Origin: Thermocrinis minervae
GTDB lineage: Bacteria > Aquificota > Aquificia > Aquificales > Aquificaceae
Direction of reading: 5' to 3'
Length of the DNA stretch: 64,000 bases
Assembly: GCF_900142435.1 (NCBI RefSeq)
Contig: NZ_LT670846.1
Span: 1,144,750 to 1,208,749, forward strand
Of this stretch, positions 53,396-61,858 are shown in pieces. A program made the position numbers and the translations under genes. Positions within the stretch are counted from its first letter, which is position 1. Each line of letters opens with the position of its first letter. The notes under the pieces are model-generated. The model was not told where the DNA came from, did not search any database, and saw only the letters and a program-made list of their open reading frames with translations.

Positions 53396-54651
53396 AGGTA
53401 GGCTTCCCTCTCGGGACCTGTGGAAAGCATCACCACCGGACAGTTTACGTACTCCTCTATAAAGCGCACGTACCCTTTTGCCTCCTCCGGAAGATCTTGA
53501 ATCTTTACTATACCCCTTGTGCTCCGCATCCAACCTTTCAAGGTCTTGTAGACAGGTTTTACCTTGCTAAGGGTGTAAAGATCAGAGGGAAAGTCGTATA
53601 TGGTTTGCCCATCTAGCTCGTAGGCTACGCACACCTTAACCTCTTCGAAAGTGTCAAGCACGTCAAGCTTTGTGAGCACAAGACCATCAAGACCGTTTAT
53701 CCTTACCGCATACTTTAGAGCCACGAGGTCAAGCCAACCACATCTCCGTGGCCTTCCCGTAGTGGTACCAAACTCATTGCCTGCCTCTCTTAGTCTGTCC
53801 CCTTCTTCTCCCTCAAGTTCCGTGGGAAAGGGTCCTTCTCCAACCCTTGTGGTGTAAGCCTTGGATACACCAAGGAAGTAGCAGTCTTTAAAGTACTTAG
53901 GTGGAAGGCCTGTACCGTTTGTGAGACCCAGAGCTGATGCGTTGGAGGAGGTAACGTAAGGGTAAGTACCCATGTCCACGTCCAACAGGGTTCCTTGAGC
54001 ACCTTCAAAGAGTACCGTTCCGTTTGTGTTGAGAAGAAAGTAAGATACGTCTACCACACGGTCCTTTATGTATTCGTACGCTTTTAAGGTCTCTTCGTAT
54101 ATCTTATCTACATCCAGTGTATGTTTTTCGCAGTATACTCTTTCGCATATCTCGCCTACGAACTCCACATTTTCCTTGAGGAGTTTATAGAACCTATCTT
54201 TGTCCTTAATATCACCTATCCTTATGCCCTTCCTTCCATACTTGAACATGTAGGCAGGACCTATACCGCGTAGAGTGGTCCCTATCTTGTTCCTTCTCTC
54301 CAGAAGGGAATCCATAAGCTTATGGTACTCAAACACTACGTGCACCCTATCGCTTATGTAAAGCCTATCTATGACCTTTGTACCACCGGCCTCTATCTGG
54401 GATATTTCCTTCAAGAGTACCTCTAGGTCTACTACCATTCCCTGGGCTATGACTATCTTGACATGTTCGTGGAGTACTCCCGTGGGCAGAAGATGTAGGG
54501 CGTACTTTTTACCGTTTATGACCACCGTATGTCCTGCGTTGCTGCCTCCCTGATATCTGACGGCCACATCAAAGTCTTTGGAAAGAAGGTCTACTACTTT
54601 TCCCTTACCTTCGTCACCCCACTGGGCACCCAAGACTACAAGATCTTTCAT
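53377..54651 (-). CDS. purA: Adenylosuccinate synthetase
   Basis: It forms adenylosuccinate from IMP, aspartate and GTP. The 424 residues begin with the signature GAQWGDEGKGKVVDLL. They include RYQGGSNAGHTV, the IMP-site TLRGIGPAYMFKYGR, LFEGAQGTLLDVDMGTYPYVTSSN and TTGRPRRCGWLD. The ATG overlaps the hflX stop (ATGA). Confidence 0.97.
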   Translation of the reverse strand: MKDLVVLGAQWGDEGKGKVVDLLSKDFDVAVRYQGGSNAGHTVVINGKKYALHLLPTGVLHEHVKIVIAQGMVVDLEVLLKEISQIEAGGTKVIDRLYISDRVHVVFEYHKLMDSLLERRNKIGTTLRGIGPAYMFKYGRKGIRIGDIKDKDRFYKLLKENVEFVGEICERVYCEKHTLDVDKIYEETLKAYEYIKDRVVDVSYFLLNTNGTVLFEGAQGTLLDVDMGTYPYVTSSNASALGLTNGTGLPPKYFKDCYFLGVSKAYTTRVGEGPFPTELEGEEGDRLREAGNEFGTTTGRPRRCGWLDLVALKYAVRINGLDGLVLTKLDVLDTFEEVKVCVAYELDGQTIYDFPSDLYTLSKVKPVYKTLKGWMRSTRGIVKIQDLPEEAKGYVRFIEEYVNCPVVMLSTGPEREAYLWLRRP

Positions 54652-55742
54652 ACTTCCACCAACTCCTTGGCGTACTCTCTTATAACTTCAAGCAATTTCT
54701 TTATACCCCAACCTTTCACCGCGGAGACTACTACGGCCTTTCCACCCAAGAAAGCAGGCTCTGTGAGGTTAAAAGCTTCTTCCTCGCTTGCCACTAATCT
54801 GTCTGCCTTGTTGAGGACATAAATGACAGGCTTTTCGTCACAACCCAGATCCTTTAGGATGTTTTTAACTACCTGCACCTTGTTTATCCATCCTGGATCT
54901 GATATGTCTATCACGTGCAGTATTATGTCTGCCTCTTGCACTTCCTCCAGTGTTGCCTTGAAGGATTCTACTAGCTCCGGTGGAAGTCTTCTTATAAAAC
55001 CTACTGTATCTGTTATCAGAATCTTTAGACCTTCAGGTAGATCTCTCGAAGAGGTTTTTGTGTCCAAAGTGGCGAAAGGCATGTCTGCTACGAATGTGTC
55101 TGTCCCCGTCATAGCCTTCATCAGGCTAGACTTACCCACGTTTGTGTAACCTACCAAAGCTACCCTTATGATTCTGTCACTGAGTCTTTCTCTCCTCTTT
55201 CTTTGCTCTGCCCTTTGCTTTCTGACCTCCTGGAGCTCTTTCTTTATCTGCTCTATTCTCTTCTTTATCCACCTTCTTTTAATCTCTGCCTGTTGCTCAC
55301 CTGGTCCTCTTGTACCAACACCACCACCAAGACGCGAAAGCTCTTTACCCTTTCCATAAAGCCGTGGCAGTTCATGGGTGAGCTTGGCTAGTTCCACCTG
55401 AAGCTTGGCCGTCTTGCTTCTGACTCTCCTTGAAAAGATCTCGAGCACTAGATCTGCCCTATCGTATACTTTCTTACCTATAGCCTTTTCAAGGTTGTAG
55501 TGTTGAGAAGGAGAAAGGAAAGCATCAAACACTATAGCGTCTGCTTCTATTCCCTGAGCTACTTGTTTGATCTCCTCTACTTTACCAGCACCCACGTAGT
55601 AGCGTACGTCTGGCTCTCTACGTCTCTGGATTATGTAACCTAAGACCTTACCGTCTACAGCTTTTACTAGCTCCTTGAGCTCTTCCAAAGACTCCCTATC
55701 TTCTTGCTCTTCCCTGAAGAGGCTGACTACTATGGCTTTCAT
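54648..55742 (-). CDS. hflX: Ribosome-associated GTPase HflX
   Basis: HflX is a 50S-binding GTPase that splits stalled or stressed ribosomes. The ~364 residues have an N-terminal HflX domain (YYVGAGKVEEIKQ, VFDAFLSPSQHYNLEKA), the GGGVGTRGPGEQQAE linker, and a G domain: VALVGYTNVGKSSL, FATLDTKTS, LITDTVGFIRRLP and VLNKADRL. The start is ATG 55742, overlapping the hfq stop by one base (TGATG). Confidence 0.96.
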   Translation of the reverse strand: MKAIVVSLFREEQEDRESLEELKELVKAVDGKVLGYIIQRRREPDVRYYVGAGKVEEIKQVAQGIEADAIVFDAFLSPSQHYNLEKAIGKKVYDRADLVLEIFSRRVRSKTAKLQVELAKLTHELPRLYGKGKELSRLGGGVGTRGPGEQQAEIKRRWIKKRIEQIKKELQEVRKQRAEQRKRRERLSDRIIRVALVGYTNVGKSSLMKAMTGTDTFVADMPFATLDTKTSSRDLPEGLKILITDTVGFIRRLPPELVESFKATLEEVQEADIILHVIDISDPGWINKVQVVKNILKDLGCDEKPVIYVLNKADRLVASEEEAFNLTEPAFLGGKAVVVSAVKGWGIKKLLEVIREYAKELVEV

Positions 55743-55954
55743 CAAGAGCTTTGTACTATGGTGCTTATGGCGTGTTTGTATATGAGGTTTGGTTGACCTT
55801 CTACTTCAAGCAGTATGGTGTACTTATCATGATCCAATATCTTGCCTGTTATACGGTTACCCCTTGTAAGGAATATGGTCACGTTTGCGCCCTTTCTTTT
55901 CAGCTCCTCTATTACTTCGTCCTGAACGCTTGAAGGTTTTTCCATAGGAAACAT
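55742..55954 (-). CDS. hfq: RNA chaperone Hfq
   Basis: Hfq hexamers bind small RNAs and mRNAs. The 70-residue protein has Sm1 (VTIFLTRGNRITGKILDHD) and Sm2 (YKHAISTIVQ) motifs. Two ATGs are possible, 55954 and 55945. A TATAAT (55967-55962 minus) lies 7 bases before 55954 and no Shine-Dalgarno precedes 55945, so 55954 is chosen and a leaderless hfq-hflX-purA transcript is inferred. miaA, often next to hfq, is absent here. Confidence 0.94.
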   Translation of the reverse strand: MFPMEKPSSVQDEVIEELKRKGANVTIFLTRGNRITGKILDHDKYTILLEVEGQPNLIYKHAISTIVQSS

Positions 55955-55967
55955 AACATTTATTATA
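55955..55967 (-). promoter_or_regulatory. hfq leaderless promoter
   Basis: A perfect TATAAT on the minus strand (55967-55962) overlaps the final codons of aroK and ends 7 bases before the hfq ATG at 55954. No Shine-Dalgarno sequence is seen. Confidence 0.6.
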
Positions 55968-56469
55968 TCTTTCCTCGAAGGATTTGCAAGAGCTGGTTTA
56001 CAAGCTCCTGAGGTTCTCTGGTGGCATCCAACCTCACGTGTGCCTTGCTGTACACTTCCATCCTTTTTGTGTACAGCTCTTCTAGCTTCTCAAGACCCAT
56101 CTTGAGAAGTGGCCTGTTTGGATCCTCTGCACATCTTTGGAGGAACACATCAAAAGGAACGTCAAGCCAGACTACCAACCCTTTTTCCTTCATAAGATCC
56201 ATAGCGTGTGGGTTTGCACCTAGTCCACCACCCGTGCCCACGACTATCCTGCTTCTACCGAGTAGGTCTTTAAGAGTAGCAAGTTCAAGCTTCCTGAAGT
56301 ACTCTTCCGAGAATCTTTCGAAGATCTCTCCTATCTTCATACCCTCCCTCTGCTCTATGAGAAGATCCGTGTCCACAAACTCGTAGCCCAAGCTGTCAGC
56401 CAGCAGCTTACCGACCGTACTCTTACCGCTTCCCATAAAGCCTACTAAGAAGATCCTTTCAAAACTCAT
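55963..56469 (-). CDS. aroK: Shikimate kinase
   Basis: It phosphorylates shikimate in the aromatic pathway. The 168-residue kinase has the P-loop VGFMGSGKSTVGKLL, FVDTDLLIEQREG (the DTD metal and substrate site), the RKLE substrate arginine, and VVGTGGGLG. The lid is RPLLKMG. Its ATG lies 11 bases inside the ccsA gene. Confidence 0.96.
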   Translation of the reverse strand: MSFERIFLVGFMGSGKSTVGKLLADSLGYEFVDTDLLIEQREGMKIGEIFERFSEEYFRKLELATLKDLLGRSRIVVGTGGGLGANPHAMDLMKEKGLVVWLDVPFDVFLQRCAEDPNRPLLKMGLEKLEELYTKRMEVYSKAHVRLDATREPQELVNQLLQILRGKI

Positions 56470-57211
56470 GTCTTATTACGAGTAGGTTTAACATACTCAG
56501 GATAGCACCAACTATGATGAGGATGGATAGGGTACGTGGTTTTGGTCTACCTACGAGATTAGCATGAGAGACAAAGGCGTAGTAAAACCACAGCATAAGG
56601 GTCATGAGCAACTTCGGATCGTCTATCCAGTGTTTTCCAAAGTGTACCCTAGACCATAAGCTGCCAAAGAGTAAGGTGAGGGTAAACATAACGAAAGCTA
56701 AATTTAGGCTTATCCTTTCCCATCTGAAAAAGAAGCTGATGGGTGCTGATGCGCTGTAGAGCTTCTTAGCCTTTAGGTTTCTTTCCAGGAGAAGTCTTAC
56801 TGTAGAATTAATACCCCCAAGGAAAGCAAAAAGGTAACCAAGTATGGCAGACAGCACGTGGAGAGAGTATAGGACGTTCTTGTAAGGTGTGGGTTCTGCA
56901 GGCAAAAGCAGGAGGGAAAAGAGTATTCCAAATAAAGACATGAGGGTGGCGTACCTTAAGGTGCTAAAACCTCTAAGTTCAAGGACAAGAAATATGAGGA
57001 GAAGTAAGTTTCCTAGGACGGAGAGGATACCGTAAAGGTTGGCAAAGGGAAAGCTACCAACTTTTAGAGTAAGGTAAAGAACATAAACAAGGTAGGTAAG
57101 CACACCCAGCGTAAGGCACAGGAGTACCAACAGTCTGCCCGTCTTTAAAACCATAAGAATCAACGAAAATATTAGAGCGAGCGAATAAAAAAGGAGGCTT
57201 GTTATAAGCAT
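56459..57211 (-). CDS. ccsA: CcsA/HemX-like cytochrome c assembly protein
   Basis: This 250-residue membrane protein has about eight spans and falls in the CcsA/ResC family, which exports or presents haem for attachment to apocytochromes c. The WWD-like periplasmic segment reads GSLWSRVHFGKHWIDDPK, with conserved histidines in LYSLHVLSAILGY and FVSHANLVG. It would serve c-type cytochromes such as SoxA and SoxX. HemX-type relatives are an alternative. A ResB/Ccs1 partner is not in this window. Confidence 0.82.
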   Translation of the reverse strand: MLITSLLFYSLALIFSLILMVLKTGRLLVLLCLTLGVLTYLVYVLYLTLKVGSFPFANLYGILSVLGNLLLLIFLVLELRGFSTLRYATLMSLFGILFSLLLLPAEPTPYKNVLYSLHVLSAILGYLFAFLGGINSTVRLLLERNLKAKKLYSASAPISFFFRWERISLNLAFVMFTLTLLFGSLWSRVHFGKHWIDDPKLLMTLMLWFYYAFVSHANLVGRPKPRTLSILIIVGAILSMLNLLVIRHEF

Positions 57212-57234
57212 ACCTGAGGTCTATTATATACTTG
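57212..57234. promoter_or_regulatory. Divergent promoters, ccsA / DnaC-like
   Basis: The minus strand has TATAAT at 57228-57223, 11 bases before the ccsA ATG. The plus strand has TATTAT at 57222-57227, 7 bases before the ATG at 57235. The hexamers almost coincide on opposite strands in a 23-base gap. Confidence 0.55.
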
Positions 57235-57900
57235 ATGGACATCTGTCCTGTATGTAAAGGGTCTGGGTTTGTAGACAGGGGCCAGTACGTGGAGCCCTGT
57301 CAGTGTAGGTACTCCTTTGAAAAACTTAAGCATCACCTGCGTATACCACCTCGTTTCGAAGAAGCAAGCCTTGAAAACTACCAACCTTCTACACCCAGCC
57401 AGTACGAGGCCCTATCCCAAAGCATAGCCTTCGTGGAGAACTTTGATCCAAAAGAAGGACATGGGCTCACTTACTTGGGACCAAGCGGTGTAGGGAAAAC
57501 GCACCTGGCCGTGGGAGTACTCAAAGCCCTTTACATAAAGAAGGGTATAAGAGGCATGTTTGTGTCTGTCAGGGAGCTTCTCTACATACTTAAGAAGTTC
57601 TTTGACGATAACGAAAGGTACAGACGTGTACTGGATACCTTCATGAACCTCCCGATCTTACTCTTGGACGACCTGGGGAGCGAATACTCTGGTGACTGGC
57701 AGAGGGATATACTGTCCCTTATAATAGAGCACAGGTACAATCACTGCCTTAGTACCCTTATAACCACGTCCCGCAGCTTTGAAGACCTTGAACTGTCCTT
57801 CTCCCCCTCTCTGATAAACAAGGTACGCCAAATGAATACTACCCTAGAGATCAGACAAGAAGAGAAAAGATCATGGCGGGCAACAAGTTCAAGAGCTTAA
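57235..57900 (+). CDS. DnaC/DnaI-like AAA+ helicase-loader ATPase
   Basis: The ~221-residue protein has an N-terminal zinc-type cluster (DICPVCKGSGF and PCQCRY) followed by an AAA+ domain: Walker A LGPSGVGKTHLAVG, Walker B ILLLDDLGSEY, sensor TLITTSRSF and C-terminal SLINKVRQM. It fits the DnaC/DnaI/IstB group. Since no transposase is adjacent, a replicative helicase loader is more likely than IstB. The last 50 bases overlap the convergent DUF554 gene. Confidence 0.85.
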   Translation: MDICPVCKGSGFVDRGQYVEPCQCRYSFEKLKHHLRIPPRFEEASLENYQPSTPSQYEALSQSIAFVENFDPKEGHGLTYLGPSGVGKTHLAVGVLKALYIKKGIRGMFVSVRELLYILKKFFDDNERYRRVLDTFMNLPILLLDDLGSEYSGDWQRDILSLIIEHRYNHCLSTLITTSRSFEDLELSFSPSLINKVRQMNTTLEIRQEEKRSWRATSSRA

Positions 57901-58498
57901 TTTGATCCAAGAGACCAAAAAGCTTTAAGGAAAGGATAAGGAGCATACCCCCTCCTATGAAGAGAGAAGCTTTTATATTCTCTTGGGGTATACTGTTCGC
58001 AAAGGTGTAGAAGATTAAGGTTAAAAGGCCTTGATATACAAGCACAAAGAAGGCTGAGAATATCACGCTCCTACCAAAGGTTGAGGCAAGCATCACGGAA
58101 GACAGACCGTCCATAAGTCCCTTCGAAAGAAGGAGAGAGCTGTCACCCTTGGTAGCCTCAAGAAGGCATCCCAGGAAGGTCATAGGACCTACAGTAAACA
58201 GCAAAGACGCAGAGAGAAAACCTTTGTATAGGTCAGATTCGGTAAACCTCTGAAGCCTCTCTTCTAACCCAAGCAAGTGCCCTAACACAGAACCTACTAG
58301 CAAGGAAAGAAAAACCTTGATAGTATCCCCAGTGTTTTCATAGATGAGTTTTACACCCAAGATTAAGGTAAAGGTAGCCACCGCAGTCAGAAAGCCACTC
58401 CTTACACTATGTGGTAGACGTTTACCTAAGTGAAGACCTATCCATGAACCTAGAAGGATGAGTGAGGCGTTAACCCATGTCCCGAACGTTGGAAACAT
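57851..58498 (-). CDS. DUF554 membrane protein
   Basis: This 215-residue protein has six or seven hydrophobic spans and the DUF554 pattern: VNASLILLGSWIGLHLGKRLP, LGVKLIYENTGDTI, VGPMTFLGCLLEATKGDSSLLLSKGLMDGLSSV. The family (YdfK/YqgA type) is of unknown function, possibly a transporter. It overlaps the upstream glycosyltransferase-like gene by 29 bases. Confidence 0.85.
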   Translation of the reverse strand: MFPTFGTWVNASLILLGSWIGLHLGKRLPHSVRSGFLTAVATFTLILGVKLIYENTGDTIKVFLSLLVGSVLGHLLGLEERLQRFTESDLYKGFLSASLLFTVGPMTFLGCLLEATKGDSSLLLSKGLMDGLSSVMLASTFGRSVIFSAFFVLVYQGLLTLIFYTFANSIPQENIKASLFIGGGMLLILSLKLFGLLDQIKLLNLLPAMIFSLLV

Positions 58499-59690
58499 CC
58501 TGAGCTTGTTTAAGTATATCCTGGAAGATGTTGTAGAGAAACTCAGCCCTGTCGTCTGGTAGGTACCTTTCTAAAACCTTCTGCCTTGCACGCTTACCTA
58601 TCTCCCTCGCCTCTTGTGGGTTATCCAGGTAGTAGACGATCTTTTCTTCAATCTCCGCCCTGTCTAAGGGTAAGAAGGTTATGCACTCCTCTTCAGGAGT
58701 AAAGAAGCCTGGTAACGTACCTCTAAAATCGATAAAGGGAGCACACTCCATGTAAGCACACTCTATGGGAGAAAAACCAACGCCCGTGGGGACTGTATGA
58801 GGGTATACTAGCAGGCTCATGTTTGCCCTTCCTAGTATCTCCAGAACATCCTGATGGCTTGAAACCTCAAGCACCTGATGACCTTCCTTCAGCTCTCCCT
58901 GGAAGGCACCCACTATTTTAAGATCTATACCTTCTAGAAAGGATAGTACATACCATCTTTTCTTTGCAGATGCGTATATAAGGATGGTTTGCAAAAACCT
59001 TATAAACTCATCAGGGTTTTCTTCCCTCCACTTCAAAAAGCTTTCTTGAAGAGAAGGATTGAACATGCTAAAGATGTAGTCAAAGGTAGGTATTATATGG
59101 GACTCTGGATTTCTGAACATAAACTCGCCCACCTCGTAAAATATGGGTAAAAACTCTTCTTTTATCTGGTTGTTCTCAAGGAGGCTTCTTAGGAGCAGGT
59201 CTGGGTCCACAACAGGACCCAAGAAGATAACACCCAGGTCTTTCTCCTGCTCTGGTTCTTTCATGTAATGCATGTAAACAAAGGGGGTTATGTAAGAAGC
59301 GGGTTTGTTTACACCTAGGTACCTTAGGGAATCTGCGTACTTGATGTCACAAACAACGGGCAAAAAGTTGTTAGCCTGTCTTGCATCTATGAGCGAAAGA
59401 TGGTAAAAAAGCGGCTCGTCGGTAAAAATACTCACGTGAACAAAACCAAAGAGATCGCAGATGGGTATGCTTTTATCTTCCTGTTTGCCTACTATCATAC
59501 CCGTGGAGTTCACGTCCATAACAAAGTGAGGTGCAAACTCCGAAAGCTTCTCTACGTTCTTCTGCAGGTCTCCCTCCCTAAGGTTAAGGGTCATCACTTC
59601 AGCACCCTTTTGGCTGAAAAAGTCTAAGAAAGAAAGCACATGCCTATTTACACCTTCTTCACTTCCAGTTCTTATGAAGGCTATCCTCAT
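58470..59690 (-). CDS. Glycosyltransferase-like protein (GT-B, group 1 type)
   Basis: This 406-residue soluble protein begins MRIAFIRTGSEEGVNRH. The C-terminal part resembles GT-B group 1 enzymes: LGRANMSLLVYPHTVPTGVGFSPIECAYMECAPFIDFRG and REIGKRARQKVLERYLPDDRAEF. The E-x7-E motif is only partial (SPIECAYMEC), and the middle ~150 residues look unique. Similar long, diverged transferases glycosylate flagellin or surface proteins, but nothing here shows the acceptor. TATAAT (59704-59699 minus) lies 8 bases before the ATG. Confidence 0.7.
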   Translation of the reverse strand: MRIAFIRTGSEEGVNRHVLSFLDFFSQKGAEVMTLNLREGDLQKNVEKLSEFAPHFVMDVNSTGMIVGKQEDKSIPICDLFGFVHVSIFTDEPLFYHLSLIDARQANNFLPVVCDIKYADSLRYLGVNKPASYITPFVYMHYMKEPEQEKDLGVIFLGPVVDPDLLLRSLLENNQIKEEFLPIFYEVGEFMFRNPESHIIPTFDYIFSMFNPSLQESFLKWREENPDEFIRFLQTILIYASAKKRWYVLSFLEGIDLKIVGAFQGELKEGHQVLEVSSHQDVLEILGRANMSLLVYPHTVPTGVGFSPIECAYMECAPFIDFRGTLPGFFTPEEECITFLPLDRAEIEEKIVYYLDNPQEAREIGKRARQKVLERYLPDDRAEFLYNIFQDILKQAQDVSNVRDMG

Positions 59691-59738
59691 GCTAGCTTAT
59701 TATAAACCTTAAAGCTAAGGGTATAATAGAGTCCTTAG
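59691..59738. promoter_or_regulatory. Divergent promoters, GT-like / carB2
   Basis: The minus strand has TATAAT at 59704-59699, 8 bases before the glycosyltransferase-like ATG. The plus strand has TATAAT at 59722-59727, 11 bases before the carB2 ATG. Neither has a Shine-Dalgarno sequence, so both messages would have very short or no leaders. Confidence 0.65.
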
Positions 59739-61334
59739 ATGAAGAAGGTTCTAATAATAGGAAGCGGTCCAAACAGGATAGGCCAGGGCATTGAGTTTGA
59801 TTACGCCTGCGTTCACGCCATATACTCCCTAAAGGAAGAAGGTATACAGACCATAATGGTTAACTGTAATCCAGAAACGGTTTCCACAGACTATGACACA
59901 GCCGATAAGCTCTACTTTGAACCCATAATCCTTGAGAAGGTTCTGGACATAGTAGAAAGAGAAAACCCAGACGGTGTGTTCCTGCAGTTTGGAGGACAAA
60001 CTCCTCTTAAACTCTCCTTATCCCTGAAAGAATTTGGAGTCCCTATACTTGGTACACAACCAGAATCCATAGATGTGGCAGAAGACAGGGAACTCTTCAG
60101 AAGCTTTATAGACTCCCTGGGTTTTCTTCAACCCCCAAGCGACACAGCAAGGTCTACAGAAGAAGCCCTTGAGAAGGCAAAGCAGATAGGCTATCCTGTT
60201 TTGGTAAGACCTTCCTACGTGCTAGGTGGAAGGGCCATGCGCATAATCCATGAAGAAGAAGAGCTCGTAAGGTACTTAAGAGAGGCTGTGAGTGTTAGCT
60301 ACGAAAGACCCGTTCTCATAGACAAGTATTTAGAGGACAGCGTGGAGGTGGACGTGGACGCTATAGGGGATGGAGAAGACTATCTCATAGGCGCCGTCAT
60401 GGAACACATAGAGGAGGCAGGAGTTCATTCAGGAGACAGCGCCGCCTGCATACCCCCATACACCTTAGACAAAAACACCGTTCATACAATAAAGGAACAG
60501 TCAAAAGCTATAGCCAAGGCTCTTAATGTTAAAGGGCTTATAAACCTTCAATTCGCAGTACATGAAGGAAAGGTCTACGTGCTAGAAGTAAACCCAAGGG
60601 CTTCGCGGACCATCCCCTTCGTGAGCAAGGCTATAGGCTACCCTCTGGCAAAGCTTGCCGCCAAGGTAGGCATAGGCAAAAGACTTAGGGACATAATCCC
60701 GGAAGTGTTTGAAAGGCTTCAGAAAGGCAACGTACATTGGGCTAGTGACTTTTGGCCTGCTGATAAAAAGCTTTACACCGTAAAAGAGGTGGTCTTTCCC
60801 TTTAACAGGTTCCCAGAGGTGGATCCCGTCCTAGGGCCTGAGATGAAGAGCACAGGAGAGGTCATGGCTATTGACGAAGAGTTTGGGCTTGCCTTCTATA
60901 AAGCACAGCTGGCAGCAGGTCATAGGCTTCCTATGAAGGGAAGGGTGTTTGTGAGCGTGGCAGACAAGGACAAGCCCAGAATAGTAGAGCTCGTAAAGGG
61001 TTTTATAGAACTTGGTTTTGAAGTTCTAGCCACAGGTGGCACACACAAGTATCTGAAGGAGAAGGGGTTGGAAACAAGGATGGTCCTAAAAGTGTCTGAA
61101 GGTAGGCCCCACATAGTGGACATGATGACCAACTCGGAAGTAGATCTTGTCATAAACACACCCAGTGGTAGTAGGGCAAGGAGTGATGCTTACTACATAA
61201 GAAGAACGGCAGTACTCCAAGGTATACCTTACACCACGACCGTAAGGGGTGCCTACGCCATACTGGAAGCTATAAGGTGTATCAAAGAACACAAGGATTT
61301 TAAAGTCTATGCTCTTCAGGACCTCTTCCCATGA
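59739..61334 (+). CDS. carB2: Carbamoyl-phosphate synthase large subunit, C-terminal half (CarB2)
   Basis: In most bacteria CarB is one ~1070-residue chain with two ATP-grasp halves. This 531-residue protein is only the second half: VLIIGSGPNRIGQGIEFDYACVH, the ATP-grasp domain (PVLVRPSYVLGGRAM, VYVLEVNPRASRT), and the C-terminal MGS-like allosteric domain (VFVSVADKDKPRIVE, INTPSGSRARSDAYYIRRTA). It phosphorylates carbamate. A separately encoded CarB1 must exist elsewhere, as reported for Aquifex aeolicus. Start and stop are clean, so it is not a broken gene. Confidence 0.94.
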   Translation: MKKVLIIGSGPNRIGQGIEFDYACVHAIYSLKEEGIQTIMVNCNPETVSTDYDTADKLYFEPIILEKVLDIVERENPDGVFLQFGGQTPLKLSLSLKEFGVPILGTQPESIDVAEDRELFRSFIDSLGFLQPPSDTARSTEEALEKAKQIGYPVLVRPSYVLGGRAMRIIHEEEELVRYLREAVSVSYERPVLIDKYLEDSVEVDVDAIGDGEDYLIGAVMEHIEEAGVHSGDSAACIPPYTLDKNTVHTIKEQSKAIAKALNVKGLINLQFAVHEGKVYVLEVNPRASRTIPFVSKAIGYPLAKLAAKVGIGKRLRDIIPEVFERLQKGNVHWASDFWPADKKLYTVKEVVFPFNRFPEVDPVLGPEMKSTGEVMAIDEEFGLAFYKAQLAAGHRLPMKGRVFVSVADKDKPRIVELVKGFIELGFEVLATGGTHKYLKEKGLETRMVLKVSEGRPHIVDMMTNSEVDLVINTPSGSRARSDAYYIRRTAVLQGIPYTTTVRGAYAILEAIRCIKEHKDFKVYALQDLFP

Positions 61335-61858
61335 AGATAATCATCACAGGCGAACCCGGTATAGGTAAGACAACCCTTATAAAGAATCTAGTAAAAAGGC
61401 TAAAAGGTAAAGTTATAGGCTTTTGGACAGAGGAAGTCAGGGACGAAAAGACAAACCAAAGGACAGGTTTCAGGGTGGTGAGCACCGAAGGGAAGAAAAG
61501 TCTGTTTGCTAGCAAGCTGTTCACTTCAAAATACCTAGTAGGTTCTTATGGAGTAAACGTTCAAAGGTTTGAAAGCGTAGCCTTGGAGGTTCTACAAAAA
61601 GCCCTCAAGGAAAAGGACAAGATCATAGTCATAGACGAAATAGGTAAGATGGAGCTTTTTTCAAAGAAGTTTAGGGAGATCTTAGAACAGATAATGTTTA
61701 ATCCATCCTACAAGGTTATAGCCACAATACCCATAAGGGATGTTCATCCTTTGGTGAAAGCTATAAGGAGACTCCCAGACGGAGTACTCATAGAGGTCAC
61801 AAAGGAAAACAGGAACATGCTTTTAGAAGAGATACTAAAGCTTACACAGACGTTCTAA
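61331..61858 (+). CDS. THEP1-type nucleoside-triphosphatase
   Basis: This 175-residue P-loop NTPase has Walker A ITGEPGIGKTTLIKNL, VIGFWTEEVRDE, and Walker B IIVIDEIGKMELFS. The THEP1 (DUF265) family hydrolyses many NTPs slowly; the Aquifex aeolicus member has been characterised. Cellular role is unknown. The ATG overlaps the carB2 stop (ATGA), and the 3' end overlaps the convergent trm1 by 24 bases. Confidence 0.88.
   Translation: MKIIITGEPGIGKTTLIKNLVKRLKGKVIGFWTEEVRDEKTNQRTGFRVVSTEGKKSLFASKLFTSKYLVGSYGVNVQRFESVALEVLQKALKEKDKIIVIDEIGKMELFSKKFREILEQIMFNPSYKVIATIPIRDVHPLVKAIRRLPDGVLIEVTKENRNMLLEEILKLTQTF

Noticed and set aside
53396-53533. N-terminal 46 codons of the DUF4416 reading frame
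   Set aside because: The sequence overlaps purA in another frame, has low-complexity basic content and does not fit the family.
57235-57900. IstB-type insertion sequence gene
   Set aside because: No IstA transposase, inverted repeats or target duplication are near; the zinc-type N-terminus fits a helicase loader.
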